Below are positions 10,153-18,374 of a stretch of DNA of 64,000 bases, piece by piece. The position numbers and the translations under genes are program-made. The DNA is from Planomicrobium sp. CPCC 101079 (GTDB lineage Bacteria > Bacillota > Bacilli > Bacillales_A > Planococcaceae), in the NCBI RefSeq assembly GCF_007859275.1, contig NZ_VOHC01000021.1, positions 62,001-126,000 of the forward strand, read 5' to 3'. Below the pieces are notes generated by a model that was given only the letters and a program-made list of their open reading frames with translations, was not told where the DNA came from and did not search any database. Position 1 is the stretch's first letter; each line of letters begins with the position of its first letter.

Positions 10153-10172
10153 GCTGTCCACTCCTTAAAATA

Positions 10173-10186
10173 AGAACGTTTGTTCT
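10173..10186 (-). promoter_or_regulatory. LexA-type SOS box of the YolD-like gene
   Basis: AGAACGTTTGTTCT contains GAAC-N4-GTTC, both half-sites of the Bacillus SOS box, about 20 bases upstream of the start codon. The established link of YolD genes with LexA control supports it. Confidence 0.7.
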
Positions 10187-10232
10187 CATTCTATACCACC
10201 ATTTTGCTTGTGGCAATCCTATTTAAGGAAAT

Positions 10233-10267
10233 AAAAAAAGCCCTCCACCTTAATTTGGTAGAGGGCT
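10233..10267 (-). terminator. Terminator after the lysis genes
   Basis: Stem GCCCTCTACC read leftward (10258-10267) pairs with GGTGGAGGGC (10240-10249) and is followed by seven T. It ends the late transcript after the amidase gene. Confidence 0.85.
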
Positions 10268-10278
10268 TTTGCACATCA

Positions 10279-11313
10279 TCATTTTTTAGGAACCATAAGG
10301 AATTCTTTGCCTGATTCGAATGCATCTTTTACCTGACGCTGGATATTCTCCAATTCTCCAAAGGTTCCGATTCTCTTGCCATTGATATCCACACGGAAGT
10401 CATACGACTTTGGCTTTGCTGCGGCTGCCTTTTTTTCTGCTGCCTTCTTCTCAGCCGCCGCAATCACTTCTTTCAGCTTCGCCTGCGTCTCTTTTCCGGC
10501 ATACCCGTCCACTTCGAGCTTGTACTTCTTCTGGAATGCGATGACCGCTGTTTTCGTTGCTGGTCCGTAACTGCCATCTACCGTTAACTTAGGTGATGCA
10601 CCAGCTGCGTTTAAATTCGTCTGCAGTGTTTTAACTTGAACGCCTGTATCGCCTTCTTCGAGATAGCTCTTGCTCACTTGGACCACTTCCTTTTCTACGG
10701 TTTTAGATGCTTCAAATGCGAAGCCGAAATACTGTGTAACCATTTCAGCGTGGATGTTCATTAGCTTCGTTTGAACGACTGGGTTAAGCAGATAGTTCTC
10801 AAGTTCGCTTCTTGTGGTGAAGAAGAAGTTCTCGGTCAGAATTGCTGGCATATTCGAATACCTCAGCATATAGAAACCGGACCACCCATCCGTAAGGTTT
10901 GAAGCGAATGTGCCGCCCTGCCATGTCGGGAAGCCATTTTGGTTAAGCAACGACGCATAATAACCAGCTACTCGTTTGCCATCTTCGCTGCCCTTCCAAT
11001 AAAAGGCCGCTGCACCGGTCGCTGTTCGGCTGGCTGAAGCATTGCTATGGATATCGACAAGCAAATCAGCCTCTATTTCATTGGCATAATCTACACGCTG
11101 TTTTAGTGTCATCTTCCGCCCATTTTCCTGCGGGAAATAAACAGTGAGTCCCTTAACTTTGCGAAGGCGCTCTACGGTTCCTTTTGCAATAATAAAATTC
11201 GTGTCAAACTCCTCGTATACGCCATCTTTCTCTAGATCTGTTCTAACTCCCTTGGCCCCAAGTGTCTCCCATGTATCGTGGTCATGTCCTGCGAATACAA
11301 CGACTTTCTTCAT
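10279..11313 (-). CDS. Endolysin: N-acetylmuramoyl-L-alanine amidase
   Basis: 344 aa. Residues about 1-190 form a zinc amidase of the Amidase_3 type: zinc ligand and catalytic residues are suggested by FAGHDHD, DIHSNAS and ILTENFF. Residues about 210-275 are a peptidoglycan-binding domain (LEEGDTGVQVKTLQTNL, VDGSYGPATKTAVIAFQKK). An Ala/Lys-rich linker leads to a short C-terminal domain (VDINGKRIGTFGELENIQ). It cuts the cell wall at lysis after release by the holin. Its start overlaps the holin stop. Confidence 0.93.
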   Translation of the reverse strand: MKKVVVFAGHDHDTWETLGAKGVRTDLEKDGVYEEFDTNFIIAKGTVERLRKVKGLTVYFPQENGRKMTLKQRVDYANEIEADLLVDIHSNASASRTATGAAAFYWKGSEDGKRVAGYYASLLNQNGFPTWQGGTFASNLTDGWSGFYMLRYSNMPAILTENFFFTTRSELENYLLNPVVQTKLMNIHAEMVTQYFGFAFEASKTVEKEVVQVSKSYLEEGDTGVQVKTLQTNLNAAGASPKLTVDGSYGPATKTAVIAFQKKYKLEVDGYAGKETQAKLKEVIAAAEKKAAEKKAAAAKPKSYDFRVDINGKRIGTFGELENIQRQVKDAFESGKEFLMVPKK

Positions 11314-11555
11314 CAGTAATCCACATCCTCTCTTGGTTTTTCGTACTGTAAAGCATCTACACTATCTCCGATGCCTTCAGTTGTCGGATCGATAATGACT
11401 CCTGCTGCTGTCAGCAAACCAAAGAGCAGTTGAACATAGACCTCGTATTTGCCTGCAGGCACTACACCGGCATCCGTTAAAATCAACCCGATTAAACCGG
11501 CAAGCGCAAAATAAAATGCAGGGTGTTGCAAACGAACTTTCCAATTGATTTTCAT
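11313..11555 (-). CDS. Holin, phi LC3 family
   Basis: 80 aa with two hydrophobic segments (AFYFALAGLIGLILTDAGVV and VQLLFGLLTAAGVIID) and the PTTEGIGDS turn typical of this family. It forms the membrane lesion that releases the endolysin. It lies directly upstream of the amidase. Confidence 0.88.
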   Translation of the reverse strand: MKINWKVRLQHPAFYFALAGLIGLILTDAGVVPAGKYEVYVQLLFGLLTAAGVIIDPTTEGIGDSVDALQYEKPREDVDY

Positions 11556-11570
11556 CTGTGTTTCCTCCCT

Positions 11571-11906
11571 TTATTTGGTTAACCAAAATTCAATAACAAT
11601 ATAAAGAACTCCTCCGGCACCTGCTACTTGGCCAAATATCTTCCATGCATTATCCCAATTCCCTTTAATGATGCCTTGTTTGCCCACCAGTATTTCATGA
11701 TCACGTTGTCGCTGTGCGTCTTTGCTTTTATCGCGCTCGGTAATTAAATCCCACTGTTTATTTAACGTGTCACGAAAAAATTCTTGTTGCGCTTGATTGC
11801 CTTTTAAGATAGTGTTTTCAAGATTCACGTAATTGTTTTCGACTTTCTCAACACGTTTTTCCAATATGCCGATTCGCTCTCCGTGATCTTTAACCGTTTC
11901 AAACAT
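11571..11906 (-). CDS. XhlA-like lysis accessory protein
   Basis: About 111 aa: an N-terminal coiled coil (RIGILEKRVEKVENNYVNLE) and one C-terminal membrane segment (VAGAGGVLYIVIEFWLTK), the layout of haemolysin XhlA proteins that act with the holin. I placed the start at 11906 because TGGAGG lies seven bases upstream; the frame is open to 11927. Confidence 0.75.
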   Translation of the reverse strand: MFETVKDHGERIGILEKRVEKVENNYVNLENTILKGNQAQQEFFRDTLNKQWDLITERDKSKDAQRQRDHEILVGKQGIIKGNWDNAWKIFGQVAGAGGVLYIVIEFWLTK

Positions 11907-11961
11907 ACCGTCGCCTCCAGTTGGCATCCTGTATCCCCCCTTTTTCTCTTTGAATGTATAT

Positions 11962-11989
11962 AAAAAAGAACGCCCGCATGGACGTCCTT
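11962..11989 (-). terminator. Terminator upstream of the lysis cassette (1)
   Basis: A 10-bp stem with two G-U pairs (11966-11975 with 11980-11989, loop GCAT) is followed leftward by T5-6. It lies between the lysis genes and the 57-aa gene. Confidence 0.75.
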
Positions 11990-12002
11990 GAATTTATGCA
12001 AA

Positions 12003-12029
12003 ACAAAAAGAGCACCCTATTGGGTACTC
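12003..12029 (-). terminator. Terminator upstream of the lysis cassette (2)
   Basis: Stem AGAGTACCC (12021-12029 read leftward) pairs with GGGTGCTCT (12008-12016) and is followed by TTTTTG. It overlaps the stop of the 57-aa gene. Confidence 0.8.
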
Positions 12030-12190
12030 TCCTCGTTTTCTACGCTACCGATTTTTATATTCAGTTTCGCCAAATTCATTTCAATTTCTTCAATCAACAC
12101 CAAGCATTCTTCATTGCCGGTATGCTCGACTCTTAAAAAGTTGAGGTTCGCTTGCATTTCGGCAATCGCTCTGCTGTATTCCTCTTTCAT
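12017..12190 (-). CDS. Small hypothetical phage protein
   Basis: 57 aa, mostly helical and coiled-coil-like (MKEEYSRAIAEMQANLNFLR), no membrane segment. GAGGTG lies upstream of the ATG at 12190; the GTG at 12199 lies inside that Shine-Dalgarno. A TGCTACTAT extended -10 lies upstream and a terminator at its stop, so it may be its own transcription unit. I do not recognise a function. Confidence 0.6.
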   Translation of the reverse strand: MKEEYSRAIAEMQANLNFLRVEHTGNEECLVLIEEIEMNLAKLNIKIGSVENEESTQ

Positions 12191-12292
12191 GATTATCACC
12201 TCGCCGTCTACTTAATAGTAGCAAGTCGAATGGGCGCCTTCCGCAGAAAGAGGAGTTGCTTCGTTACCGCGCAGTTTATTCCAAATGCAATG

Positions 12293-12316
12293 TAAAAAGC
12301 ATCCTTAAAAGGATGC
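12293..12316 (-). terminator. Terminator of the O-antigen-ligase-like gene
   Basis: Stem GCATCC (12299-12304) pairs with GGATGC (12311-12316), followed leftward by TTTTTAC. It lies seven bases after the stop codon. Confidence 0.8.
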
Positions 12317-12322
12317 CAATTT

Positions 12323-13684
12323 CTATATACCTTCTTTTTTTATAGGTTTGTACAAAATTGAACCAGTAATTAAAAATAGAATTAACAAAATTCTGTAATC
12401 ATGTAAAAAGTAATTATCAAACATACCTTGGACTATAACGATAATATAAGACCCAATTAAAGCAAGATATAGCGGATTCTTTGTTTGCTTATACTTCTTT
12501 GTTGAAGAGAATAACACTCCAAACAAGAGCAAACATAATGAAAATACTCCAACTATACCACTCCACGTCCAGGCTATTAGATAAATATTATGAGGAGGGA
12601 AAGAACCCAAGTACGGTCCCATTCGAAATGAAATTTGTTCCCAACCTCCATATCCTAATCCTTGGATATAAGGAGTATTTGATAATGCGAAATTCCAAAT
12701 CATCCACCTTGGGTCATTCTGAAGTGCACTTAAACTAAGACGGTCTACAATATTAACAAAATAACCTGAATTCATAATCAATATCCCTATAACGATTATA
12801 GGTAAAAGAAGGATTACGCTTCGAATCCAAGCTTTTTTCTTATTAGAATTCAATACCCATAAGAAGAAAAAAGAGAATAACAAAGCGATAAGTCCTGCTC
12901 TTGAATTAGTAGCTAGTAAGGCACCAAGATAAATAAACAATGTAATATTATGAGCCTTGTTATTACTTTGAATTCTAACCGCTAATGTTATCCAAAATAA
13001 AATACCGAAAAAGACAGCAGCAACATTGGTATTAACAAAAAATGTCCCTGCCTTACTTGGATCTAAAATGTTATTTTTACCTGCATCGAATAAAGCATTT
13101 ACTGTTCCGCGTTCAATGAATAATTCTGAAATCGATCCTTGGAGGAAACTGATCTCTAAATTTGGCATTAGCAAGAAAATGATATTCAGTATACCTATTG
13201 GTAAACCGATTAAAGATAAACTTTCCAACAATTTTATAGAAGAAGATTTAGCCGCAATCCTTTGACCCACTAAAATGACTAAAAAGCCTAATATATTTAT
13301 CAACATTAATTTGAATCCTAATTCTCTATCAGGAGCATATAAAATACCAGTGCTCAATCCCAATAGATAGACAATATAAATCCATGAAATTTTTTGACTA
13401 AAATGAGATTTGAATGACAATAGTAATGAAAGTATCGCTATGCTTAATACAAGAATAAAACTTATGTTTAACATACTATTTCCTACTGGTAGATAAAATA
13501 TATAAAGAACAGAAACAGGAACAGTGAATAAATAAAGTAATTTCCTATTAACAACAAAGTACACTAGGCCTAACAACGCTAACAGTATCAAAGGATGATA
13601 CACTGCTGCAGCTGAAGCATATATAAGCGCGCCTACCAAAAGTAAAAGTTCTTTCGAATCAACTTTCCTTACTAAATTTTCCAT
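12323..13684 (-). CDS. O-antigen ligase / Wzy-type polymerase-like membrane protein (moron)
   Basis: About 453 aa with roughly a dozen hydrophobic helices. The Wzy_C signature is visible: a long extracellular loop, ATNSRAGLIALL, DPRWMIWNFAL, GLGYGGWEQISF and PPHNIYLIAWTWSGIVG. Members of this family join or polymerise surface glycans. The gene is AT-rich compared with its neighbours and has its own promoter and terminator, so it should be expressed in the lysogen. It lies between the tail fibre and lysis genes. The target glycan is unknown. Start chosen at the ATG at 13684 (AAGGTG ten bases upstream). Confidence 0.82.
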   Translation of the reverse strand: MENLVRKVDSKELLLLVGALIYASAAAVYHPLILLALLGLVYFVVNRKLLYLFTVPVSVLYIFYLPVGNSMLNISFILVLSIAILSLLLSFKSHFSQKISWIYIVYLLGLSTGILYAPDRELGFKLMLINILGFLVILVGQRIAAKSSSIKLLESLSLIGLPIGILNIIFLLMPNLEISFLQGSISELFIERGTVNALFDAGKNNILDPSKAGTFFVNTNVAAVFFGILFWITLAVRIQSNNKAHNITLFIYLGALLATNSRAGLIALLFSFFFLWVLNSNKKKAWIRSVILLLPIIVIGILIMNSGYFVNIVDRLSLSALQNDPRWMIWNFALSNTPYIQGLGYGGWEQISFRMGPYLGSFPPHNIYLIAWTWSGIVGVFSLCLLLFGVLFSSTKKYKQTKNPLYLALIGSYIIVIVQGMFDNYFLHDYRILLILFLITGSILYKPIKKEGI

Positions 13685-13716
13685 TTTAGCACTACACCTT
13701 TTCAATAATATGTTTT

Positions 13717-13745
13717 ATTCTACCATATCTTCTAAGTTGATGTAA
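13717..13745 (-). promoter_or_regulatory. Own promoter of the O-antigen-ligase-like gene
   Basis: TTACAT and TAGAAT are separated by 17 bp, about 30 bases upstream of the start codon, in the gap after the fibre gene. With the downstream terminator this makes a self-contained moron. Confidence 0.7.
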
Positions 13746-13776
13746 TGCTATTAATCGAAAGTAGATGGGGCATAAA

Positions 13777-15354
13777 TTAAAGCACATTTATAACAACGTC
13801 ATCAAACCAAGCTGAGCCAATTGCATTGTCAACGCCAATTGTAAATAAAACCCTGAAGCATCCTTTAGGCGCTTTCGTGTACCACTGGAAATTCTTCCAG
13901 TCACTTGTTCCGGTTGACTTGTGAATGATTTCTGTTTTTATAACTATTCCATCATATGATACAAATTCCAGTTTAATAACTGCGCCTTTCCAATCTGCTC
14001 CGTCAGAAACTACGCCATCTGTTTTATAACGTGCCTTAACGTAAACCAAGTCCCCTGTTTTTGTGGGAAGGTTTTGCCGTCTTCGTGCATAGTGGGTCTG
14101 ATCTACCCCAGTAACTGCGCATTTCAGAGCATTAGAGTCTAGTGATGTTGAGCCATTGGGACTTGAAGCCTCCGTCCAACCAGATAAACTTGTAAAATCA
14201 CCGTTCATCAATTGATTGAGATACGTTGATATATGAGCAGCGTTCCCATTGTTATTCGTGTTGGTTCCTTTTCGGAAGTCGTACCAAATATCTCTCGCTT
14301 TGATGATTGGTTCTTCGGTTCCTAATACTTTTATGAATTCGGTTTCCTTCCCAAAACCTTCGATAGAAATGTCATTTGCTACAACACGGGATAACCCGCC
14401 CTCTACGGAAATAAAAGCCGAACGGTTGACAGTCTCCGCGGGATAAAAACTAGTCCCAAGAATGTGTAGTTCTGCTTTCCACGCATCTGCGTTCATCCTC
14501 CGTACTTTTAATGTGGGTGTGGTTTCGCGATCTTCAATGTATCCCCCAAAAATAAAGACCTTTCCGCGTTCAATATTGAAATGCAAATCGTTGTAATCGA
14601 AGCTACACCCAAAGAATCGTAAATCCACATACCCGCCAGCGGTCGGTAAAATGTGAACAGCAGTAGCATTTTTTGCAGCATTGGTTGAACTGTAGAAGGT
14701 ACTGCCAAAGAAGGAAATGTTTTCTCCTGTATTTTTATTTCCCTCATATCGCAAAATTTCTTTTTGGGCGTGTCCAGCTACCACGTTATAGCCTTTAAAA
14801 CACCAAATGTTATCACCAAAAACAAACTGATAACGGAAACCATCAATTTGTACATTTTGCATCGTCATTTGATCAATATGTTGTTGGAATGCTTCGTTAA
14901 CAGGAATATGAAGATAGAAACCATCTGCCAGTGTAGCTTCATCAAGTGGTCCTTGAATGAATAACCCTTCTATTCGTTGCGTCGCAGATTCATGGCTGTA
15001 GCTCGACGTGAGTGTTTTGAAAGCATAGCCACTTGTCAGGCCGCTAAAATCCAATTTCGGTTTTCCGCGTCCGATAATGCTTATTTTGGTTGGGTCAAAC
15101 GTTAACCCTGTGTTACAAATATATGTGCCTTCCGTGATAACGACTTCACCTGCAGCTATGCTGTCGATTGCCCTCTGTATTCTCGGATTGTCGGAAGTTT
15201 CAACGCTTAATCTCGATCCGACATATGCCACACTTTTCGAAAAAACATTAATTTCTTTCGTATTTTCCGCCAACTGCGCGGTAACGTCATTCACTTTTCC
15301 CTCTAAATACCGCGGATCGTTCTTCAAATCCGGCTTCTTCGTTTGCCATGGCAT
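13777..15354 (-). CDS. Tail spike/fibre with beta-helix and C-terminal carbohydrate-binding-like domain
   Basis: 525 aa. The N-terminal helix (DVTAQLAENTKEINVFSKSV) fits a trimeric attachment segment. IQRAIDSIAAGEVVITEGTY opens a pectate-lyase-like right-handed beta-helix (about 60-370). The C-terminal part (about 385-525, NGDFTSLSGWTEA to GSAWFDDVVINVL) looks like a jelly-roll carbohydrate-binding module. It probably binds or cuts a surface polysaccharide. Which function it has cannot be told from sequence. Confidence 0.75.
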   Translation of the reverse strand: MPWQTKKPDLKNDPRYLEGKVNDVTAQLAENTKEINVFSKSVAYVGSRLSVETSDNPRIQRAIDSIAAGEVVITEGTYICNTGLTFDPTKISIIGRGKPKLDFSGLTSGYAFKTLTSSYSHESATQRIEGLFIQGPLDEATLADGFYLHIPVNEAFQQHIDQMTMQNVQIDGFRYQFVFGDNIWCFKGYNVVAGHAQKEILRYEGNKNTGENISFFGSTFYSSTNAAKNATAVHILPTAGGYVDLRFFGCSFDYNDLHFNIERGKVFIFGGYIEDRETTPTLKVRRMNADAWKAELHILGTSFYPAETVNRSAFISVEGGLSRVVANDISIEGFGKETEFIKVLGTEEPIIKARDIWYDFRKGTNTNNNGNAAHISTYLNQLMNGDFTSLSGWTEASSPNGSTSLDSNALKCAVTGVDQTHYARRRQNLPTKTGDLVYVKARYKTDGVVSDGADWKGAVIKLEFVSYDGIVIKTEIIHKSTGTSDWKNFQWYTKAPKGCFRVLFTIGVDNAIGSAWFDDVVINVL

Positions 15355-15710
15355 TACTTCAACACCTCCGCCCGGTAAGCGCTTGTTGCGGTAATCGTCA
15401 CGCTGGTGAAGGCATCGAATAACGCATAATAAGATTCTCCAGGAAACACTTTGCGTGTCTGTCCGTTAATTGTAAAAGACACATTCGCAATGCCGTCATT
15501 CGCGATTGAAAAGGCATATCGCGCATCTGAAAACGTTTTAGTTTCCGTTGCGCTACCTTCCCACGCTTCAGCTGCAACTGTCCCGTGCTGGATAAAAGCA
15601 TTCGCACCGTCACGCCCGGTAATGTACTCGAATTGGTCTGTCTGTGGATTGTAATACTGCGGTGCCGGTTGTCCGTTTGCTTTCACCAACGCTTTGTCTA
15701 CTGCTGCCAT
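15354..15710 (-). CDS. Small tail/baseplate-associated protein
   Basis: 118 aa, beta-rich (FSIANDGIANVSFTINGQT, SVTITATSAYRAEVLK). Its stop overlaps the fibre start and it is adjacent to the BppU-like gene, so a baseplate or fibre-adaptor role is likely. I do not recognise a specific family. Confidence 0.6.
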   Translation of the reverse strand: MAAVDKALVKANGQPAPQYYNPQTDQFEYITGRDGANAFIQHGTVAAEAWEGSATETKTFSDARYAFSIANDGIANVSFTINGQTRKVFPGESYYALFDAFTSVTITATSAYRAEVLK

Positions 15711-16028
15711 TTAAACGCCCCCTAATGTTTTCTGAATGGAAATTGTGATATAGCTTTCTGTGGGAAAAGTCTCTGTCTTGCCATCAGGATACGTCACGCG
15801 AAACTCCGCCATCATCTTGCCCGCTTCATCTGTTTCGCCGGGCTCGAACACCACCATCACTTGGTTGTCCACAATGGGTACTTCCCGGTCAATCATCCGA
15901 CTGGTAAAGCTTTTCGCCATGACAAACCGGACACGCGCCCCAGTTAAATCCACCACATTCCCTTTCGCATCCTTCAACGCCGCTTTGATGGCGTGCCGCG
16001 TATCCCCTTGCTTAATGCTCAGATTCAT
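15711..16028 (-). CDS. BppU-type baseplate upper protein, N-terminal domain
   Basis: 105 aa. LSIKQGDTRHAIKAALKD and GNVVDLTGARVRFVM are the BppU N-terminal signature, an Ig-like domain that ties receptor-binding proteins to the baseplate. Here the domain stands alone without the usual long C-terminal part. The start region (AAGGAGGTAGCGCATGA) is repeated exactly at the start of the gene at 20047. Confidence 0.8.
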   Translation of the reverse strand: MNLSIKQGDTRHAIKAALKDAKGNVVDLTGARVRFVMAKSFTSRMIDREVPIVDNQVMVVFEPGETDEAGKMMAEFRVTYPDGKTETFPTESYITISIQKTLGGV

Positions 16029-16161
16029 GCGCTACCTCCTTATGCTCGACTGCCATACTTAATGTGGAAAGAAAAAAGCCGGTTGAAGATACGTCAACGA
16101 GCGACGCCTCCACCTGGCTTTCCACAGATTCGATTTCTACTTTATTTTCCGTTTGCTTCAT
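16012..16161 (-). CDS. Small hypothetical protein coupled to XkdX-like gene
   Basis: 49 aa, starting MKQTENKVEIESVESQVEAS and ending in a different frame 17 bases inside the BppU-like gene. Its ATG overlaps the preceding stop as ATGA, so it is translationally coupled. Function unknown. Confidence 0.55.
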   Translation of the reverse strand: MKQTENKVEIESVESQVEASLVDVSSTGFFLSTLSMAVEHKEVAHESEH

Positions 16162-16343
16162 CCTGCAGCGCCGCCTTCCACAGGAGAGGATTCGGCAGGT
16201 TCTTCCGCTACTGGATACGGTTCACCGGTAATTTCTTCATATTGTTCTGTGGACAGCTTCCCCGCATAAACGCCGTCTGCTACCATTTCTTTCGTCCACA
16301 GCTTACGGTCGTACATTCGTTTGATCGCTGCATACCAGTCCAT
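16158..16343 (-). CDS. XkdX family protein
   Basis: 61 aa. MDWYAAIKRMYDRKLWTKEM followed by VADGVYAGKLSTEQYEEITG is the typical XkdX pattern found next to tail fibre genes in Bacillales phages. Function unknown; a structural or assembly role is assumed. Confidence 0.85.
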   Translation of the reverse strand: MDWYAAIKRMYDRKLWTKEMVADGVYAGKLSTEQYEEITGEPYPVAEEPAESSPVEGGAAG

Positions 16344-16694
16344 CTACATTCCTCCCATCATGACGGCATAAAGCAGTTCGGCATTAATCTGCTCCGTTTC
16401 TGCCAGTTTCCCTTCTGTTTCCATCAACTTCACTTCTTTTTGCATGGCATCATAGAGAAGGAATGCATTGTCACTCTCGGCAATCTCCAAGCGTTCCCGA
16501 TCAGATACAGGGCGTGGTTCATAGGGTGGTGGCTCACCACCCTCTACCCATTCCTCGCCATTCCAACGTGGTTTGTATAATCCCCCGGGGCATCGATGCG
16601 GAATGGTATTATGTGTTAGCCTCTTAACAAACGCCTCCCCTATCATGTAGCCATCTTCATCTATGATTCTTACAAATCGTTCTTCCATGTTCAT
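16344..16694 (-). CDS. XkdW-like tail protein
   Basis: 116 aa with a proline-rich centre (GGEPPPYEPRPVSDRERL) and a C-terminal helix (LMETEGKLAETEQINAEL). It abuts the XkdX-like gene, the position XkdW-type proteins occupy. Assignment rests mainly on position. Confidence 0.55.
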   Translation of the reverse strand: MNMEERFVRIIDEDGYMIGEAFVKRLTHNTIPHRCPGGLYKPRWNGEEWVEGGEPPPYEPRPVSDRERLEIAESDNAFLLYDAMQKEVKLMETEGKLAETEQINAELLYAVMMGGM

Positions 16695-16704
16695 CCCTCC
16701 ATCA

Positions 16705-17322
16705 TCAATCCAACGGAATGATTAAATTTGCGTGTACGTAATTGGATTGAGAACCGACCAAGAACGCGCTAAATTTCACTTCGCCCACTTCATTCACCGA
16801 TATCTCCCCGACGCCATTTTGAATCGATACCGGCACATTCTGCCGCTGTTTGGGCCAATGGGAAGTTGGCAACACGAATATCACAGAAAGCGATGTCGGG
16901 TCTTCGTTCTTGATAATGCCGCGCATCACCAATTGGTTCATGCCGTTCTTGTAGTAACGCAGTCCCAAAGATCCACTGTAAAAGTTCGACCAGCCGTTGA
17001 TGAAGGTCGGCGTGACCGGCGTGGGATTCGGCGGCAATTTCATTACCGGTTCTTCTCCCGCTTCGTACCGTTCAATCCGGCCAAGGATGATATAGGAGCC
17101 CTTCACGGCTTTTAAGTACACTCGCTCATTCGGCTGCGGTTTGTAGCTGGATAGGAACGGATAGCCTTTTCCACTCGCCACATCCTCACCGTCGAAAATG
17201 ATCTTAGGCAAACCAGATGTATATTGTGAATCTATCCGGCCCAGCTTATCTGTTGGCTGTTTATCTATTATCCCTTTTACTATTTCTTTAATTTGATTTA
17301 CTAACCAATTTCCTGTCATCAT
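16705..17322 (-). CDS. Baseplate/tail protein
   Basis: 205 aa. Residues 1-85 (NQIKEIVKGIIDKQPTDKLG, PQPNERVYLKAVKGSYIILG) look like an OB-type spike domain, and residues about 105-205 (INGWSNFYSGSLGLRYYKNG onward) like a fibre tip domain. Its start overlaps the stop of the 347-aa tail protein. Exact role unknown. Confidence 0.6.
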   Translation of the reverse strand: MMTGNWLVNQIKEIVKGIIDKQPTDKLGRIDSQYTSGLPKIIFDGEDVASGKGYPFLSSYKPQPNERVYLKAVKGSYIILGRIERYEAGEEPVMKLPPNPTPVTPTFINGWSNFYSGSLGLRYYKNGMNQLVMRGIIKNEDPTSLSVIFVLPTSHWPKQRQNVPVSIQNGVGEISVNEVGEVKFSAFLVGSQSNYVHANLIIPLD

Positions 17323-18362
17323 GTCAATGACACCACCTTACGCGCTTCATGACTCATGCTGGCTCCAGCCTTTAACGGCATGGTCCAATCTGTTTCTGCA
17401 TATTTTGCATCAATACCGAGTGTTCGATTTTTTAGGACGAGAACATTGGAATAGCCGTGAAAAGGCATTAAAGCAGTTGAAAAGGTAACTTTTCCATAGA
17501 TTTGAGATGCTTCAAACGCAATACGCTCCACGTAACTATCCAATGTCTCTTGATCTGCAATATCATCTTTCTCTTCAACCCGAACAACACGGCGCCCGAG
17601 ATTCACAGTCGATAACGGATGTTCCGGATTGTCATTTACAAAGGTTGATTTTAATACAGTATCGGTATCAGGATTTGTTGCAATCACGACAAAAACATTC
17701 GGCAAATTAAAAGTATCTAGTGTTTCTTCCAATCCTGGAATCACTACAGATTCCCCATTATCCTCATACACATAATATTCAGGTGATTCTTGTGGGCTCT
17801 TGTATTGTTTCGATTGATAGAATCCATATTCATCCACAAAGAACGGCGTGAAGTTTAAATCACTAGCCAGATCATTCAGAATCAGCAATTTTTCCGTACC
17901 TGGTTCGTATTCTTTTGCCGTGGGCAATTTTTTGTCGTTATTTTCGATAATGTACCTATATTGTCCAGCTGAATTCAATACCTCGATCATGCAGTCGTAA
18001 TAACTACGACCTGCAGCAAAGGTTAATCGGTCGATAATTTTATCTTCTTTAAGAATCAGCAACTTGTCATAGGCTTCAATATCCCGAACAACGCTGATTC
18101 CTTTTTCGCGTTTTGTTGGTGTAGAAACTAAAAAAACGCCTAACGGATAAGAAAGCCAACCGTTTCGCGCTCGTTCAATCATATGTTTTTTTACGTCTTC
18201 TGGAATCGATTGATTTGGCATAGTGAAGAAATAATCGGTCTCTTTCCAATGCCTCTGTTTGAACTCATCCGGCATCTTAAACTCGATGTACGGCTGAATC
18301 CGCTTGTTCGTCCAATCCACTTCTTTCGGTTCGACTCGGTATAAATCACCCCAAGAGGCCAT
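17319..18362 (-). CDS. Tail/baseplate hub-like protein, C-terminal part of a split gene
   Basis: 347 aa. The content (RIQPYIEFKMPDEFK, SYPLGVFLVSTPTKREKG, DIEAYDKLLIL, GRRVVRVEEKDDI) resembles hub proteins of Bacillales siphoviruses, but the usual N-terminal strand domain is missing. That part appears as the separate 92-aa gene at 19769-20047, which ends with a matching A-T/S-W-G-D motif. A Shine-Dalgarno (GAGGAGGGAATTC) precedes the ATG, so it is translated on its own. Confidence 0.65.
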   Translation of the reverse strand: MASWGDLYRVEPKEVDWTNKRIQPYIEFKMPDEFKQRHWKETDYFFTMPNQSIPEDVKKHMIERARNGWLSYPLGVFLVSTPTKREKGISVVRDIEAYDKLLILKEDKIIDRLTFAAGRSYYDCMIEVLNSAGQYRYIIENNDKKLPTAKEYEPGTEKLLILNDLASDLNFTPFFVDEYGFYQSKQYKSPQESPEYYVYEDNGESVVIPGLEETLDTFNLPNVFVVIATNPDTDTVLKSTFVNDNPEHPLSTVNLGRRVVRVEEKDDIADQETLDSYVERIAFEASQIYGKVTFSTALMPFHGYSNVLVLKNRTLGIDAKYAETDWTMPLKAGASMSHEARKVVSLT

Positions 18363-18374
18363 GAATTCCCTCCT

